18,021 bases of DNA from DAOUKH01 sp034421515 (GCA_034421515.1 DAOUKH010000100.1:1-18021); one strand, 5' to 3'; shown: positions 6,907 to 13,376, counted from the first letter of the stretch. The notes: generated by a model not told the origin, from the letters alone. Program-made: numbers and translations.

Positions 6907-7737
6907 CTACTCCGGCCCGCGGAGGAACTCAAGGACTTCCCGGTTGAAGTCGTCGACGTACTCGTAGAACGGGCGGTGCCCACATTCGTCGTAGGCGACG
7001 AGCCGCGCATTGGGGATGCGGTCCACCCCCTCGACGACCCGCTGGAAGACGGCGCGGGGGTCGTCCTTGCCCGCGAAGACCAGGGTTGGCACCGTGATCT
7101 GCTCCAGCCGGTCGTAGATGCGGATGGGGCGGAGCGCGTCGAGGTTTGTTCTCGACGAGGCCATGCGCTCGAAGAACTCCTTCATCCCAGGCTGGGCGTA
7201 GGAGGTCATGTGCGAGATGAGGATCTCCTCGGGGGGACCGGCCTTGGGGTGCACCGACGACATGTGGCGTTTGCGCATGGTCTCGACCGACAGGTCGGCG
7301 AAGGTCCTGGCGACGTTTCGCGCATTCCCCGACTGGCCCGCCGCGATCTCTTCTTCGGTGTTGAAGCAGGAGCCGCTCGATATCAAGATCAGCTTGCGGG
7401 TGCGTTCCGGCATGCGGAAGTAGAGAAGGGCGACGAGGAGCGCGCCCATCGACCACCCCGCCAGGTGGAAGCGGTCGAGGCCGAGGGTGTCGATGAAGTC
7501 GGCGAGGTGGTCGACCATCGCCATGTAGGGAATGCCCTCGATCTCGACGGGCTCGGTGAAGCCGTGACCAATGACGTCGGGGGCGTAGACCGTGTACTCG
7601 GCGCCCAGGGCGTCGATGTTCTTGTAGAAGTTGTCCGCCAGGGCCCCCGACCCATGCACTAGGAGGAGCGGGTCCCCCGAGCCCTCATACAGGTAGCGGG
7701 TGCGAATGCCTTTGACGTCGATGAACGCGGCTCTCAT
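6907..7737 (-). CDS. Alpha/beta fold hydrolase (meta-cleavage-product hydrolase/MhpC-like)
   Basis: The 276-residue product is a standard alpha/beta hydrolase. The oxyanion-hole motif HGSG is at 28-31 and the nucleophile elbow GWSMGA is at 94-99, with Ser96. The acid lies in AGKDDPRA (Asp225/226) and the histidine in CGHRPFYEY (His254). Length and motif spacing resemble the C-C bond hydrolases of meta-cleavage pathways, and an extradiol-like VOC protein is encoded nearby, which would make chemical sense. Simple esterase or haloperoxidase-like activity is equally possible. GGGAG lies 10 bases upstream of the ATG. The gene reads in the same direction as the tRNA upstream and converges with the CoA-transferase gene. 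Confidence 0.92.
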   Translation of the reverse strand: MRAAFIDVKGIRTRYLYEGSGDPLLLVHGSGALADNFYKNIDALGAEYTVYAPDVIGHGFTEPVEIEGIPYMAMVDHLADFIDTLGLDRFHLAGWSMGALLVALLYFRMPERTRKLILISSGSCFNTEEEIAAGQSGNARNVARTFADLSVETMRKRHMSSVHPKAGPPEEILISHMTSYAQPGMKEFFERMASSRTNLDALRPIRIYDRLEQITVPTLVFAGKDDPRAVFQRVVEGVDRIPNARLVAYDECGHRPFYEYVDDFNREVLEFLRGPE

Positions 7738-7778
7738 GGTTTCTTTCTCCCTTCGCTAGCGAGGCCCCGGGGGGCCCT

Positions 7779-7852
7779 TGGCTGCCCCGCCAGGATTCGA
7801 ACCTGGGTCAAAGGATCCAAAGTCCTCTGTGTTACCACTACACCACGGGGCA
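7779..7852 (-). tRNA. trnQ: tRNA-Gln (anticodon TTG)
   Basis: On the minus strand the acceptor arms TGCCCCG (7852-7846) and CGGGGCA (7789-7783) pair fully. The D arm GTGT/ACAC, the anticodon stem with loop CTTTGGA (anticodon TTG) and the T arm CCAGG-TTCGAAT-CCTGG are all present, with a 4-base variable loop. Discriminator G and an encoded CCA (7781-7779) follow. The U1-A72 pair and G73 are recognised glutamine identity elements. It lies 18 bases after the microprotein gene stop and 41 bases before the alpha/beta hydrolase gene. No integrase or duplicated tRNA end is seen nearby. Confidence 0.97.
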
Positions 7853-7870
7853 GCATGGGCGGCCCGGCGC

Positions 7871-8008
7871 CTAGCGCTTGAGACGCAACGCCCGGAGCAG
7901 CCGGTCGACGATGTTGCCGCGTTGCAGCTTCTCGACTCTCGCCGCGCTGCAGGCGACGCAGGTGCAGGCCGGCGGGTGGCTGCGGTCGTGGGCCTCGCGT
8001 TCGGTCAT
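7871..8008 (-). CDS. 45-residue CxCxxC microprotein
   Basis: This small frame begins MTEREAHDRSHPPACTCVAC and ends in a basic tail, RLLRALRLKR. Cys15, Cys17 and Cys20 form a CTCVAC knot after HPP, suggesting half of a zinc-binding site completed by dimerisation, His11 or a partner protein. A -10-like TACACT is 6 bases upstream of the ATG, so the transcript may be leaderless; the only G-rich stretch (GGAG) is too close to the ATG to act as a normal ribosome binding site. It starts 29 bases after the stop of the luciferase-like gene and ends 18 bases before tRNA-Gln. Its function is unknown. Evidence that it is a gene comes from the clustered cysteines, the intergenic position and the promoter. 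Confidence 0.55.
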   Translation of the reverse strand: MTEREAHDRSHPPACTCVACSAARVEKLQRGNIVDRLLRALRLKR

Positions 8009-8014
8009 GCTCCG

Positions 8015-8020
8015 AGTGTA
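8015..8020 (-). promoter_or_regulatory. Possible -10 element (TACACT) for microprotein/tRNA unit
   Basis: TACACT on the minus strand is 6 bases upstream of the ATG at 8008, which places the transcription start at or next to the ATG. It could also drive tRNA-Gln, which follows closely. Confidence 0.35.
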
Positions 8021-8037
8021 GCGCGGCGGGCGGCTCC

Positions 8038-9273
8038 CTAGAAGGGGGCGACGAGTTCCCCTTCCGTGGTCGGTATATAGCTGGGGCCGTGGTCGAGGGA
8101 GACCGGCGTGTTGGCCTCGAAGGGGTCCTCGATGCCGAGCTCCTTGCCGATGTCGCGGAGCGCGGGCATGACCTCCTCGCCCAGGGTCTTGATGCAGCTC
8201 ATGGAGTTTTCGTGGTCGACGCGGCCGTCGTTGCCCCAGAGGCAGAGGATCGAGGCACGGGTGCTTTCGAGGATGGTGCGGAGCTGCTTGATGACCATGT
8301 CGGGGTTGCCGGCGACGATCATGTTGTTGGCGAGTTGTTCCTCGAACGAGGGGATCTTGCGGCGGCCCACGCCGAGGCGCTGCTTGCGGGTCGTCGGGGA
8401 GCCGTAGCCGGAGGGGCTGCCCCAAACGGGGTGGCCCAGCCCAAGGAACTCGCCCTGCATCCACATGAACTGGCGGGCGTTTTCCAGCGCCTTCTCCGCC
8501 GAGTCCTGGACGTGGCAGCGGATGAGGTAGCCGCGGTAGGGCGAGCCGCCCTCGAAGCCGACCTCCTTGGCGTTTTCGTCGTAGAGGCCCCAGATGCGGG
8601 CGGCGTCTTCGAGCGTGGGGTTGAGCGCGATGTACGGATAGCGGTGGCGGGCCGCCCAGACGATGCTCTCCTTGCTCACGACGCCGGGGCACCAGATGCG
8701 GGGGAAGGGCTTCTGCAGGGGGAGCGCCCAGGGGTTCACGCAGCGGAACTGGTAGTGGTCTTTCTCCCAGCGGAAGGGGCCGGGCTCGGTCCAGGTCTTG
8801 ACGATGAGGTCGTGGGCCTCCTCGAAGCGCTCGCGGGTGAAGACGGGGTTGGCGTTGGTGGCGACGTATTCCTGGCCGGCGCCGCGGAGGATGCCGGAGA
8901 CGATGCGGCCGCCGGAGATCATGTCGAGCTGCGCCACCTCTTCGGCGATGCGCACGGGATTGTCGATGATCGGAAGAGGGTTGCCGTGGAGGACGATCTT
9001 GCAGCGCTTGGTGGCCGCGGCAAGGACGGCGCCGAAGATGTTGATCTTCGCCTGCATGGTGAAGGGGGCGTTGTGATGCTCGTTGAGCATGATGCCGTCG
9101 GCGCCGACCTCCTCGGCGTAGATGTACTCTTCGAGGCGCTCCTGGTAGAGACGCGCGCCGGCGACGGGGTCGAAGTACTTGTTGGGGAAGAAGGTCGCGG
9201 TGTAGCCGAGCTTATCGCCGGCCTCCTTGGGGTACGCCGACATGGGCTGCTCGGTGAAGTAGATAAGCTGCAT
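8038..9273 (-). CDS. LLM-class flavin-dependent monooxygenase
   Basis: The 411-residue product is a luciferase-like TIM-barrel monooxygenase. NEHHNAPF at 64-71 is the signature near the flavin site, followed by NPLPIIDNPVRIAEEVAQLD at 98-117 and SGGRIVSGILRGAGQEY at 120-136. The length is at the long end for the family and resembles the FMN-type subfamily often expanded in SAR202-like bacteria. Such enzymes use reduced flavin and oxygen to hydroxylate, desulfonate or insert oxygen into substrates. It lies 51 bases downstream of an alpha/beta hydrolase-fold gene in the same direction, with a purine-rich GAGAGGAAG before the ATG. Coupled oxygenation and hydrolysis is inferred; the substrate is unknown. 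Confidence 0.92.
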   Translation of the reverse strand: MQLIYFTEQPMSAYPKEAGDKLGYTATFFPNKYFDPVAGARLYQERLEEYIYAEEVGADGIMLNEHHNAPFTMQAKINIFGAVLAAATKRCKIVLHGNPLPIIDNPVRIAEEVAQLDMISGGRIVSGILRGAGQEYVATNANPVFTRERFEEAHDLIVKTWTEPGPFRWEKDHYQFRCVNPWALPLQKPFPRIWCPGVVSKESIVWAARHRYPYIALNPTLEDAARIWGLYDENAKEVGFEGGSPYRGYLIRCHVQDSAEKALENARQFMWMQGEFLGLGHPVWGSPSGYGSPTTRKQRLGVGRRKIPSFEEQLANNMIVAGNPDMVIKQLRTILESTRASILCLWGNDGRVDHENSMSCIKTLGEEVMPALRDIGKELGIEDPFEANTPVSLDHGPSYIPTTEGELVAPF

Positions 9274-9324
9274 CGGGCTCTTCCTCTCTGTTCGGGCGTG
9301 TCCGCGGTCCCGTTTCCGCCAGCG

Positions 9325-10107
9325 CTAGAGGCCGGCTACCAGCTTGGCGAGCTCGGCGGGCTTCTCGTACTCGACGAAGTGCCCGCAGCCGGGGATGACT
9401 TCGAGGCGGGACCCCGGGATGAGGCTCTGGTAGCGTCGGCCCGAGCTGAGCGGGACGATGCGGTCGTCCTCGCCCCAAATGAGCAGGGTCGAGGCCTTGA
9501 TCCCGCCCACGAGCCGGGCCAAGGGGAGACTGAACATGTAGGGCTTCCACGCGACCCGGGTGGTCATTTCGCGGTTGATCTCCCAGATCTCCAACTGGTC
9601 GACGTCGGGTTCTTCTTGGAAGAGGCGGTCGAAGTGGGACTGGTCGGCGAAGCCCGCCCGGATGTACTCGGTCGCACTGTAGACGAACTGGTCCATGATC
9701 TCGTCGCCCTCGGGTGGCTGGATTCCGGCCGCGCCGACGAGGGCGAGCTTGCCGACGAGCTGGTGCGCCATCGTGGCCATCTCGGCGGCGACCCAGCCGC
9801 CGAAGCCGAGCCCGCACAGCGTGATGGAGGTGAGGCCGAGGTCGCGGAGGGCCCAGAGGTGCATCACGGCGAGGTCGCGCGGGTGGCGGGCCCATTCGGG
9901 CACTTCCTGTTTGTCGAAGCCGGGATGGGTGGGCAGATAGACGGTGTTCGTTTGCGCCAGCGCCTGGATGAACGGGTCGTCGATGCCGGGGCTGCCGATG
10001 TCCTGGTGCAGCACCACGATGGGGTCGCCCGATCCGGCGATGGCGACGTGGAGCCGTGATTCGGCGACGTCCACGAACTCTTCCCGAGCGGTTGCCGAGG
10101 TGGTCAC
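9325..10107 (-). CDS. Alpha/beta hydrolase-fold protein with Gly at the nucleophile position
   Basis: The product has 260 residues from GTG at 10107, which follows AAGGAGG (10115-10121) by 7 bases; an upstream TTG at 10125 would bury that ribosome binding site inside the gene. The fold is clear: GSGDPIVVLHQD at 25-36, VYLPTHPGF at 56-64, TLCGLGFGGWVAAEM at 96-110, GEDDRIVP at 212-219 and GCGHFVEYEKP at 240-250. The elbow reads G99-L-G101-F-G103, so the usual Ser/Cys/Asp nucleophile is Gly, while Asp215 and His243 of the triad remain. The usual HGG oxyanion motif reads LHQDIG. It may be a cofactor-free dioxygenase- or lyase-like member, or a non-catalytic binding protein. It heads a unit with the luciferase-like gene. 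Confidence 0.88.
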   Translation of the reverse strand: MTTSATAREEFVDVAESRLHVAIAGSGDPIVVLHQDIGSPGIDDPFIQALAQTNTVYLPTHPGFDKQEVPEWARHPRDLAVMHLWALRDLGLTSITLCGLGFGGWVAAEMATMAHQLVGKLALVGAAGIQPPEGDEIMDQFVYSATEYIRAGFADQSHFDRLFQEEPDVDQLEIWEINREMTTRVAWKPYMFSLPLARLVGGIKASTLLIWGEDDRIVPLSSGRRYQSLIPGSRLEVIPGCGHFVEYEKPAELAKLVAGL

Positions 10108-10114
10108 CCTGAGG

Positions 10115-10121
10115 CCTCCTT
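10115..10121 (-). promoter_or_regulatory. Ribosome binding site AAGGAGG that decides a GTG start
   Basis: The perfect Shine-Dalgarno sequence lies 7 bases from GTG at 10107 on the minus strand. Confidence 0.8.
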
Positions 10122-10126
10122 GCAAG

Positions 10127-10183
10127 TCACAGCGAAACTCGGCGTCGAATCCAGGCCGTGGACAGGGGAAAACCCGACTCCAT
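10127..10183 (-). CDS. Possible 18-residue leader peptide upstream of hydrolase-fold gene
   Basis: An ATG at 10183 opens a frame of 18 codons (MESGFPLSTAWIRRRVSL) that ends 5 bases before the AAGGAGG of the gene at 10107. It lies in the roughly 140-base leader expected from the promoter near 10257. It has no strong ribosome binding site of its own, so it may be chance. If translated, it could couple to the downstream gene. Confidence 0.15.
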   Translation of the reverse strand: MESGFPLSTAWIRRRVSL

Positions 10184-10256
10184 GACGACGCGGCAGCCTT
10201 CGGAACGATGGCTTCGGGCCGGCGCGCCGTACAGGGCCGCCTCGAACGCGGCGGCT

Positions 10257-10262
10257 AGCATA
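10257..10262 (-). promoter_or_regulatory. Possible -10 element (TATGCT) for the hydrolase/monooxygenase unit
   Basis: TATGCT on the minus strand sits in the 241-base gap between 10107 and 10349. A weak -35 candidate, TTTCGC (10280-10285), lies 17 bases upstream. Its use would give a long untranslated leader of about 140 bases. Confidence 0.35.
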
Positions 10263-10279
10263 CCACGGGGTCTAGCGGC

Positions 10280-10318
10280 GCGAAACACACGGGCGAGCGC
10301 GCCCGCGCGGGGCGCTCG
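10280..10318 (-). terminator. GC-rich hairpin, possible terminator of the 14-residue-repeat gene
   Basis: Arms cgagcgc (10294-10300) and gcgctcg (10312-10318) pair fully, with inner cccg/cggg (10302-10305 and 10308-10311). On the minus strand it lies 30 bases after the stop at 10349 and is followed by GTGTGTTT, a poor but T-rich tail. It fits a weak intrinsic terminator. Confidence 0.4.
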
Positions 10319-10348
10319 GGGGCATAGGTCGAGGAGGGGCGAGCGGGC

Positions 10349-10744
10349 TTAGGCGGCGCGGGGGTCATGCGAGGCGTTCTGAGCGGCGAAGGCCTCCCAG
10401 CGCCCTTCCTCGGCCCTGGAGCGGAGACGGGGCTCCGGCTCTTCCTGCTCCGCGGCCATGCGGGGCTCCAAGCCCGGATGATGCTCGAAACCTCTACCCT
10501 GATCGCGGCTCGCGGCGATCCTCTCGCGGGCGTAGCCCTCGACCCGCGCCGGGAGCTGTTCAATCACCTCGGCGAGCAACTGAACGGCGATGAGCGGCAT
10601 GGCGGCGACGCCCACCGCCAACTGGGCCGCGAGCAGAGGAATGCGGACGGCGCTCGCAATGAGTTGGACGAGCAGGAGCGGCAGCCGAACGATGGCGGAA
10701 TCGATTTGGTTGGCTAGCTGAGGGACTTGCGATGAATACGACAC
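10349..10744 (-). CDS. Small hydrophobic protein with a tandem 14-residue Pro-containing repeat
   Basis: The 131-residue product starts at GTG 10744, with GAGGAGG (10751-10757) 6 bases upstream. Residues 7-62 form four units of exactly 14 residues, with Pro at 8, 22, 36 and 50 and Gln six places later in units 2-4: LPLLLVQL (21-28), IPLLAAQL (35-42), MPLIAVQL (49-56). A fifth, looser unit starts at LPARV (64). The hydrophobic block has no signal peptide and is followed by a charged, polar C-terminal half (residues about 67-131) rich in Arg, Glu and Gln. This suggests a surface-binding protein for membrane, lipid droplet or polyester granule, loosely phasin-like, but I do not recognise a family. 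It diverges from an MFS exporter and has its own good sigma-70 promoter. Confidence 0.72.
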   Translation of the reverse strand: MSYSSQVPQLANQIDSAIVRLPLLLVQLIASAVRIPLLAAQLAVGVAAMPLIAVQLLAEVIEQLPARVEGYARERIAASRDQGRGFEHHPGLEPRMAAEQEEPEPRLRSRAEEGRWEAFAAQNASHDPRAA

Positions 10745-10783
10745 CCGGCGCCTCCTCGACCAAAACGCAAAACTCAGAACATA

Positions 10784-10812
10784 ATTCTAAACTAATTTTA
10801 AGATAACTTCAA
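10784..10812 (-). promoter_or_regulatory. Sigma-70 type promoter TTGAAG-17-TAGAAT
   Basis: On the minus strand TTGAAG (10812-10807) and TAGAAT (10789-10784) are separated by 17 bases inside a strikingly AT-rich island (about 10761-10815) in otherwise GC-rich DNA. Transcription would start near 10777, about 33 bases before the GTG at 10744. This is the best complete -35/-10 promoter in the window. Confidence 0.7.
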
Positions 10813-10840
10813 ACGACGGGGCGCCGTTCCCGGCCCTCCG

Positions 10841-10849
10841 TGCTATTCT
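10841..10849 (+). promoter_or_regulatory. Extended -10 promoter element (TGCTATTCT) for MFS gene
   Basis: TGCTATTCT lies 48 bases before the ATG at 10898. It shares the TGCTAnnnT form of other promoters here and drives away from the minus-strand promoter in the adjoining AT-rich island. Confidence 0.45.
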
Positions 10850-10897
10850 CGATGACCGGCGCGGCCCTTCCCGCCTCTCCCTTGCCCACTCCCCGCT

Positions 10898-12370
10898 ATG
10901 AGCACGCCCTCGGAGCCGTCCACCGCAAGACGAAAGTGGATCGTCATGGCCCCCATCACGGTGGGCGTGTTCATGACGGCGCTCGATGTGGGGGCGGTCA
11001 ACGTTTCGCTTCCCTCGATCAGCACACACTTTCAGACCGACCTGTCGACGATCCAATGGGTCGTTTCGGTCTACCTGCTGGTGCTGGCGGCGACGCTGCT
11101 GCCGATGGGGCGCGCCGCCGACCTGCTGGGGCGCAAGCGGATCTACGTGGCGGCCTACTTCGTCTTCGTCGTCGGATCGCTGCTGGCAGGGTCGGCGGTG
11201 GACTTCGGCTGGTTGTTGGGTGCGCGGGCCCTGCAGGCGGCGGGCACGGCAGCAATCCAGGCGACGGGCATCGCGATTGCCGTATCGGCCTTTCCCGAGG
11301 GCGAGCGGGGCAAGGTGCTCGGCGTCGTGGTCACCACGGTGGGGCTCGGCATCGTGACCGGCCCGGTGCTGGGCGGCGGCCTCATCGACCTGCTGGGCTG
11401 GCGCGCCGCCTTCTTCATCAACGCCGTCGTGGGCCCGATCGGGCTGGTGCTTGCGCACTACGTCCTCCACGACGACCGGCACGACGACCGGGTCGGCGGA
11501 AGACTCGACTGGACCGGCATGGCCTCCTCCGCCGTGCTGCTCGCTTCGATCGTCTTCTTCATGTCGCGCGGCAACGCCGCCGGATGGGGCTCGCCCATCA
11601 TCGTGACCGCGGGCGTGCTCGCGGCGGCCGCGTTCGCCGTCTTCATGTTCCATGAAAGCCGCGCCAGCGACCCGATGATCGACCTGCGGCTATTCCGGCG
11701 GCGCGCCTTCGCCCTGGGCAGCTTGGCGAGCTTCCTCGCCTTCTCGGCGATCATCTCCAACTCATTCATCATCACCTTCTACATCCAAGGAATCCTCGGC
11801 TACGCCCCGGCGGAGACCGGCCTGATCCTCGCCCCGCAGGCCTTCGTGCTCGCGATTGCGGGCGCCGTCTTCGGCCGGCTCGCCGACCGGTTCGACGGCC
11901 GCATCTTCGCCGCCGGCGGCATGATCATCACCATGCTCAGCCTGCTCTGGATGTCACGCCTCGACATGGATTCGAGCGCGCTCGAGGTCATGCTCATCTT
12001 GATGGGCGTCAGCCTGGGGATGGGCATGTTCGCGCCGTCCAACAACAGCTCGGTGGTGAGCTCGGTCGAGCCGGAGCGCTACGGCCTCGTCGCCGGTTTC
12101 CTGGGTGTGATGCGCAGCTTTGGACAGGTCCACGGCATCGCGGCCGCCACCCTGATCGTTTCGGTGGCCATCACTTCGCTCGGCGTCGAGGCCGACATCG
12201 GCGCGTTTCGCGATGAGACCCGCGAGGCGAGCCCGCAGCTCATCGAGGGCTTTGTCGCCGGCTTGCACCGCGTCTACTATTTCGGAGCGGCGGCGGCGGC
12301 CGGGGCCGCGCTGCTTTCTCTCACGCGGCAGCGCCCCCAAAGGGCAGCACAGCAGGAGCGGGCCACATGA
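10898..12370 (+). CDS. MFS transporter, DHA2 (EmrB/QacA-like) drug/proton antiporter
   Basis: The 490-residue, highly hydrophobic product has the length of the 14-helix DHA2 family. The helix-1 motif ALDVGAVNVSLP is at 28-39 (Asp30), motif A GRAADLLGRKR is at 71-81, and the antiporter motif C G-L-G-I-V-T-G-P-V-L-G-G-G is at 149-161, followed by GWRAAFFIN. These residues mark a proton-coupled exporter of organic compounds in the cytoplasmic membrane. No clear ribosome binding site precedes ATG 10898; a later in-frame ATG (residue 17, 10946) would drop only the polar tail. The stop overlaps the start of the next gene (ATGA at 12367-12370), so the exporter and the EthD-like protein are translationally coupled. 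Confidence 0.93.
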   Translation: MSTPSEPSTARRKWIVMAPITVGVFMTALDVGAVNVSLPSISTHFQTDLSTIQWVVSVYLLVLAATLLPMGRAADLLGRKRIYVAAYFVFVVGSLLAGSAVDFGWLLGARALQAAGTAAIQATGIAIAVSAFPEGERGKVLGVVVTTVGLGIVTGPVLGGGLIDLLGWRAAFFINAVVGPIGLVLAHYVLHDDRHDDRVGGRLDWTGMASSAVLLASIVFFMSRGNAAGWGSPIIVTAGVLAAAAFAVFMFHESRASDPMIDLRLFRRRAFALGSLASFLAFSAIISNSFIITFYIQGILGYAPAETGLILAPQAFVLAIAGAVFGRLADRFDGRIFAAGGMIITMLSLLWMSRLDMDSSALEVMLILMGVSLGMGMFAPSNNSSVVSSVEPERYGLVAGFLGVMRSFGQVHGIAAATLIVSVAITSLGVEADIGAFRDETREASPQLIEGFVAGLHRVYYFGAAAAAGAALLSLTRQRPQRAAQQERAT

Positions 12371-13155
12371 ACAAGGCGGCATCGGGGTTCTTCGCGCTGA
12401 CGGAAATCACGGACCCCTCGAAACACGTCGCCTACAACTGGTGGCACGCCAGCGACCACCAGCCGGAGAACCTCGCCCTCGACGGCACCGTCTACGCCGC
12501 CCGCTGGGCCGCCCCCAAAGCCCTGGCCGAGGCCCGGCTGGGAGCGCATCCCGCTCTGGCGTCCAAGCAATACCTGGGGCACTACATGATGCGCGAGCCC
12601 GTCGACCGGGCCATCGAGGACTTCTCGGCCCTGTCGCGCCGGACACGGGAGGAGGGCCGGGCCTTCCCCAATCGTTCAATCGTCACCTTCGGCCACCACA
12701 GGCTGATGAAGGCCTACGCCGCGGAGCGCGTCATCTGCTCCCCCGAGGCCCTGCCCTGGCGTCCCCACACCGGCGTCTTCTGCACGATCAAGCAACTCCG
12801 CGACGCGTCCCTGGACGACGAGATCGGCCGCTGGCACGACGAGGTCCACGTGCCCGACATGCTCGACGTTCCCGGCGTCGCCGGCTGCTACTGGTTCCGC
12901 AACGAGGGGCAGGCCGCCGCGTCGATGCCCGATCCCGCGGTCGCGGCCCAACTCGGCCAGCCCGCCCACCGCCACGTCTGGCTCTACTACCTCGACGGCG
13001 ACCCCGTGGAGGTCATGGCCGAGGTCCTGCGGCGCCTCCCCGAATGGCGCGCCGCGGGCCGCGGCTCCGATCCCGGTTGGCCGCTCGACCCCATCCTCGC
13101 CGCGCCCTTCGAGGTCATCCGCCCGGTGGACAACTACGACCTGCCGGCGCTCTAG
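12367..13155 (+). CDS. Tandem EthD-like (dimeric alpha+beta barrel) protein
   Basis: The 262-residue product has two copies of a W-H-x3-H-x-P-[ED]-x-L motif: WHASDHQPENL at 26-36 and WHDEVHVPDML at 156-166. Each is followed by a turn and a strand (GTVYAARW and GVAGCYWF). This pattern is known from EthD-type and related stress-response alpha+beta-barrel proteins, which usually work as dimers; the tandem copy would supply both halves in one chain. Such proteins bind or modify small hydrophobic molecules, sometimes with heme or with no cofactor. Coupling to the MFS exporter by a 4-base ATGA overlap suggests that it handles the exported compound or protects against it. The exact activity is unknown. 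Confidence 0.75.
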   Translation: MNKAASGFFALTEITDPSKHVAYNWWHASDHQPENLALDGTVYAARWAAPKALAEARLGAHPALASKQYLGHYMMREPVDRAIEDFSALSRRTREEGRAFPNRSIVTFGHHRLMKAYAAERVICSPEALPWRPHTGVFCTIKQLRDASLDDEIGRWHDEVHVPDMLDVPGVAGCYWFRNEGQAAASMPDPAVAAQLGQPAHRHVWLYYLDGDPVEVMAEVLRRLPEWRAAGRGSDPGWPLDPILAAPFEVIRPVDNYDLPAL

Positions 13156-13227
13156 GCGTGGAGCCAGCGGCCCTCTGAAGGCGCCGCCGGGGTAGCAGGC
13201 TCGCATGGCCTGTGGTGGAGATCAGGG

Positions 13228-13322
13228 GGCCCCTCATCTCAATTTCTCCCAGGGGAGAAGAGGCAAGACCTCCCGGCCCCACCCCGGCCCTCTCTCAGTC
13301 TCTACCCTAAGGGAGAAAGGGA
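13228..13322. repeat. Two adjacent copies of the palindromic dispersed repeat
   Basis: The 221-base gap between converging genes (13156-13376) holds two related units. One at 13228-13270 carries a ttctcc/ggagaa hairpin (13244-13249 and 13254-13259). The other at 13286-13322 has ggccctct, ctcagtct and aagggaga blocks that align with the repeat at 4011-4050, in the same orientation. Both units have the form ggccc-ctc-(ctca)-hairpin-gaga. The gap shows no gene or clear terminator. Confidence 0.5.
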
Positions 13323-13376
13323 AGACACGCCGCTCCGCCCGTTTTCCAACCATCGACCGGTCTGGGCAAACGTCGT

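Noticed and set aside
7779..7852. tRNA-Gln as an integration site for a genomic island
   Set aside because: No integrase, excision factor or duplicated 3' tRNA segment is visible in the window, and the genes on both sides look alike in composition and function.
8089..10059. A 656-codon open frame on the plus strand
   Set aside because: It lies antisense across both the luciferase-like monooxygenase and the hydrolase-fold gene, which have clear family motifs and ribosome binding sites. Its own composition (Val/Asp/Gly/Leu-rich, no motifs) is that of a GC-rich mirror frame.
13167..13187. Hairpin gcggccct/agg-c-gccgc after the EthD-like gene as an intrinsic terminator
   Set aside because: The stem has a bulge and is followed by a GC-rich sequence with no T tract, so termination cannot be supported.
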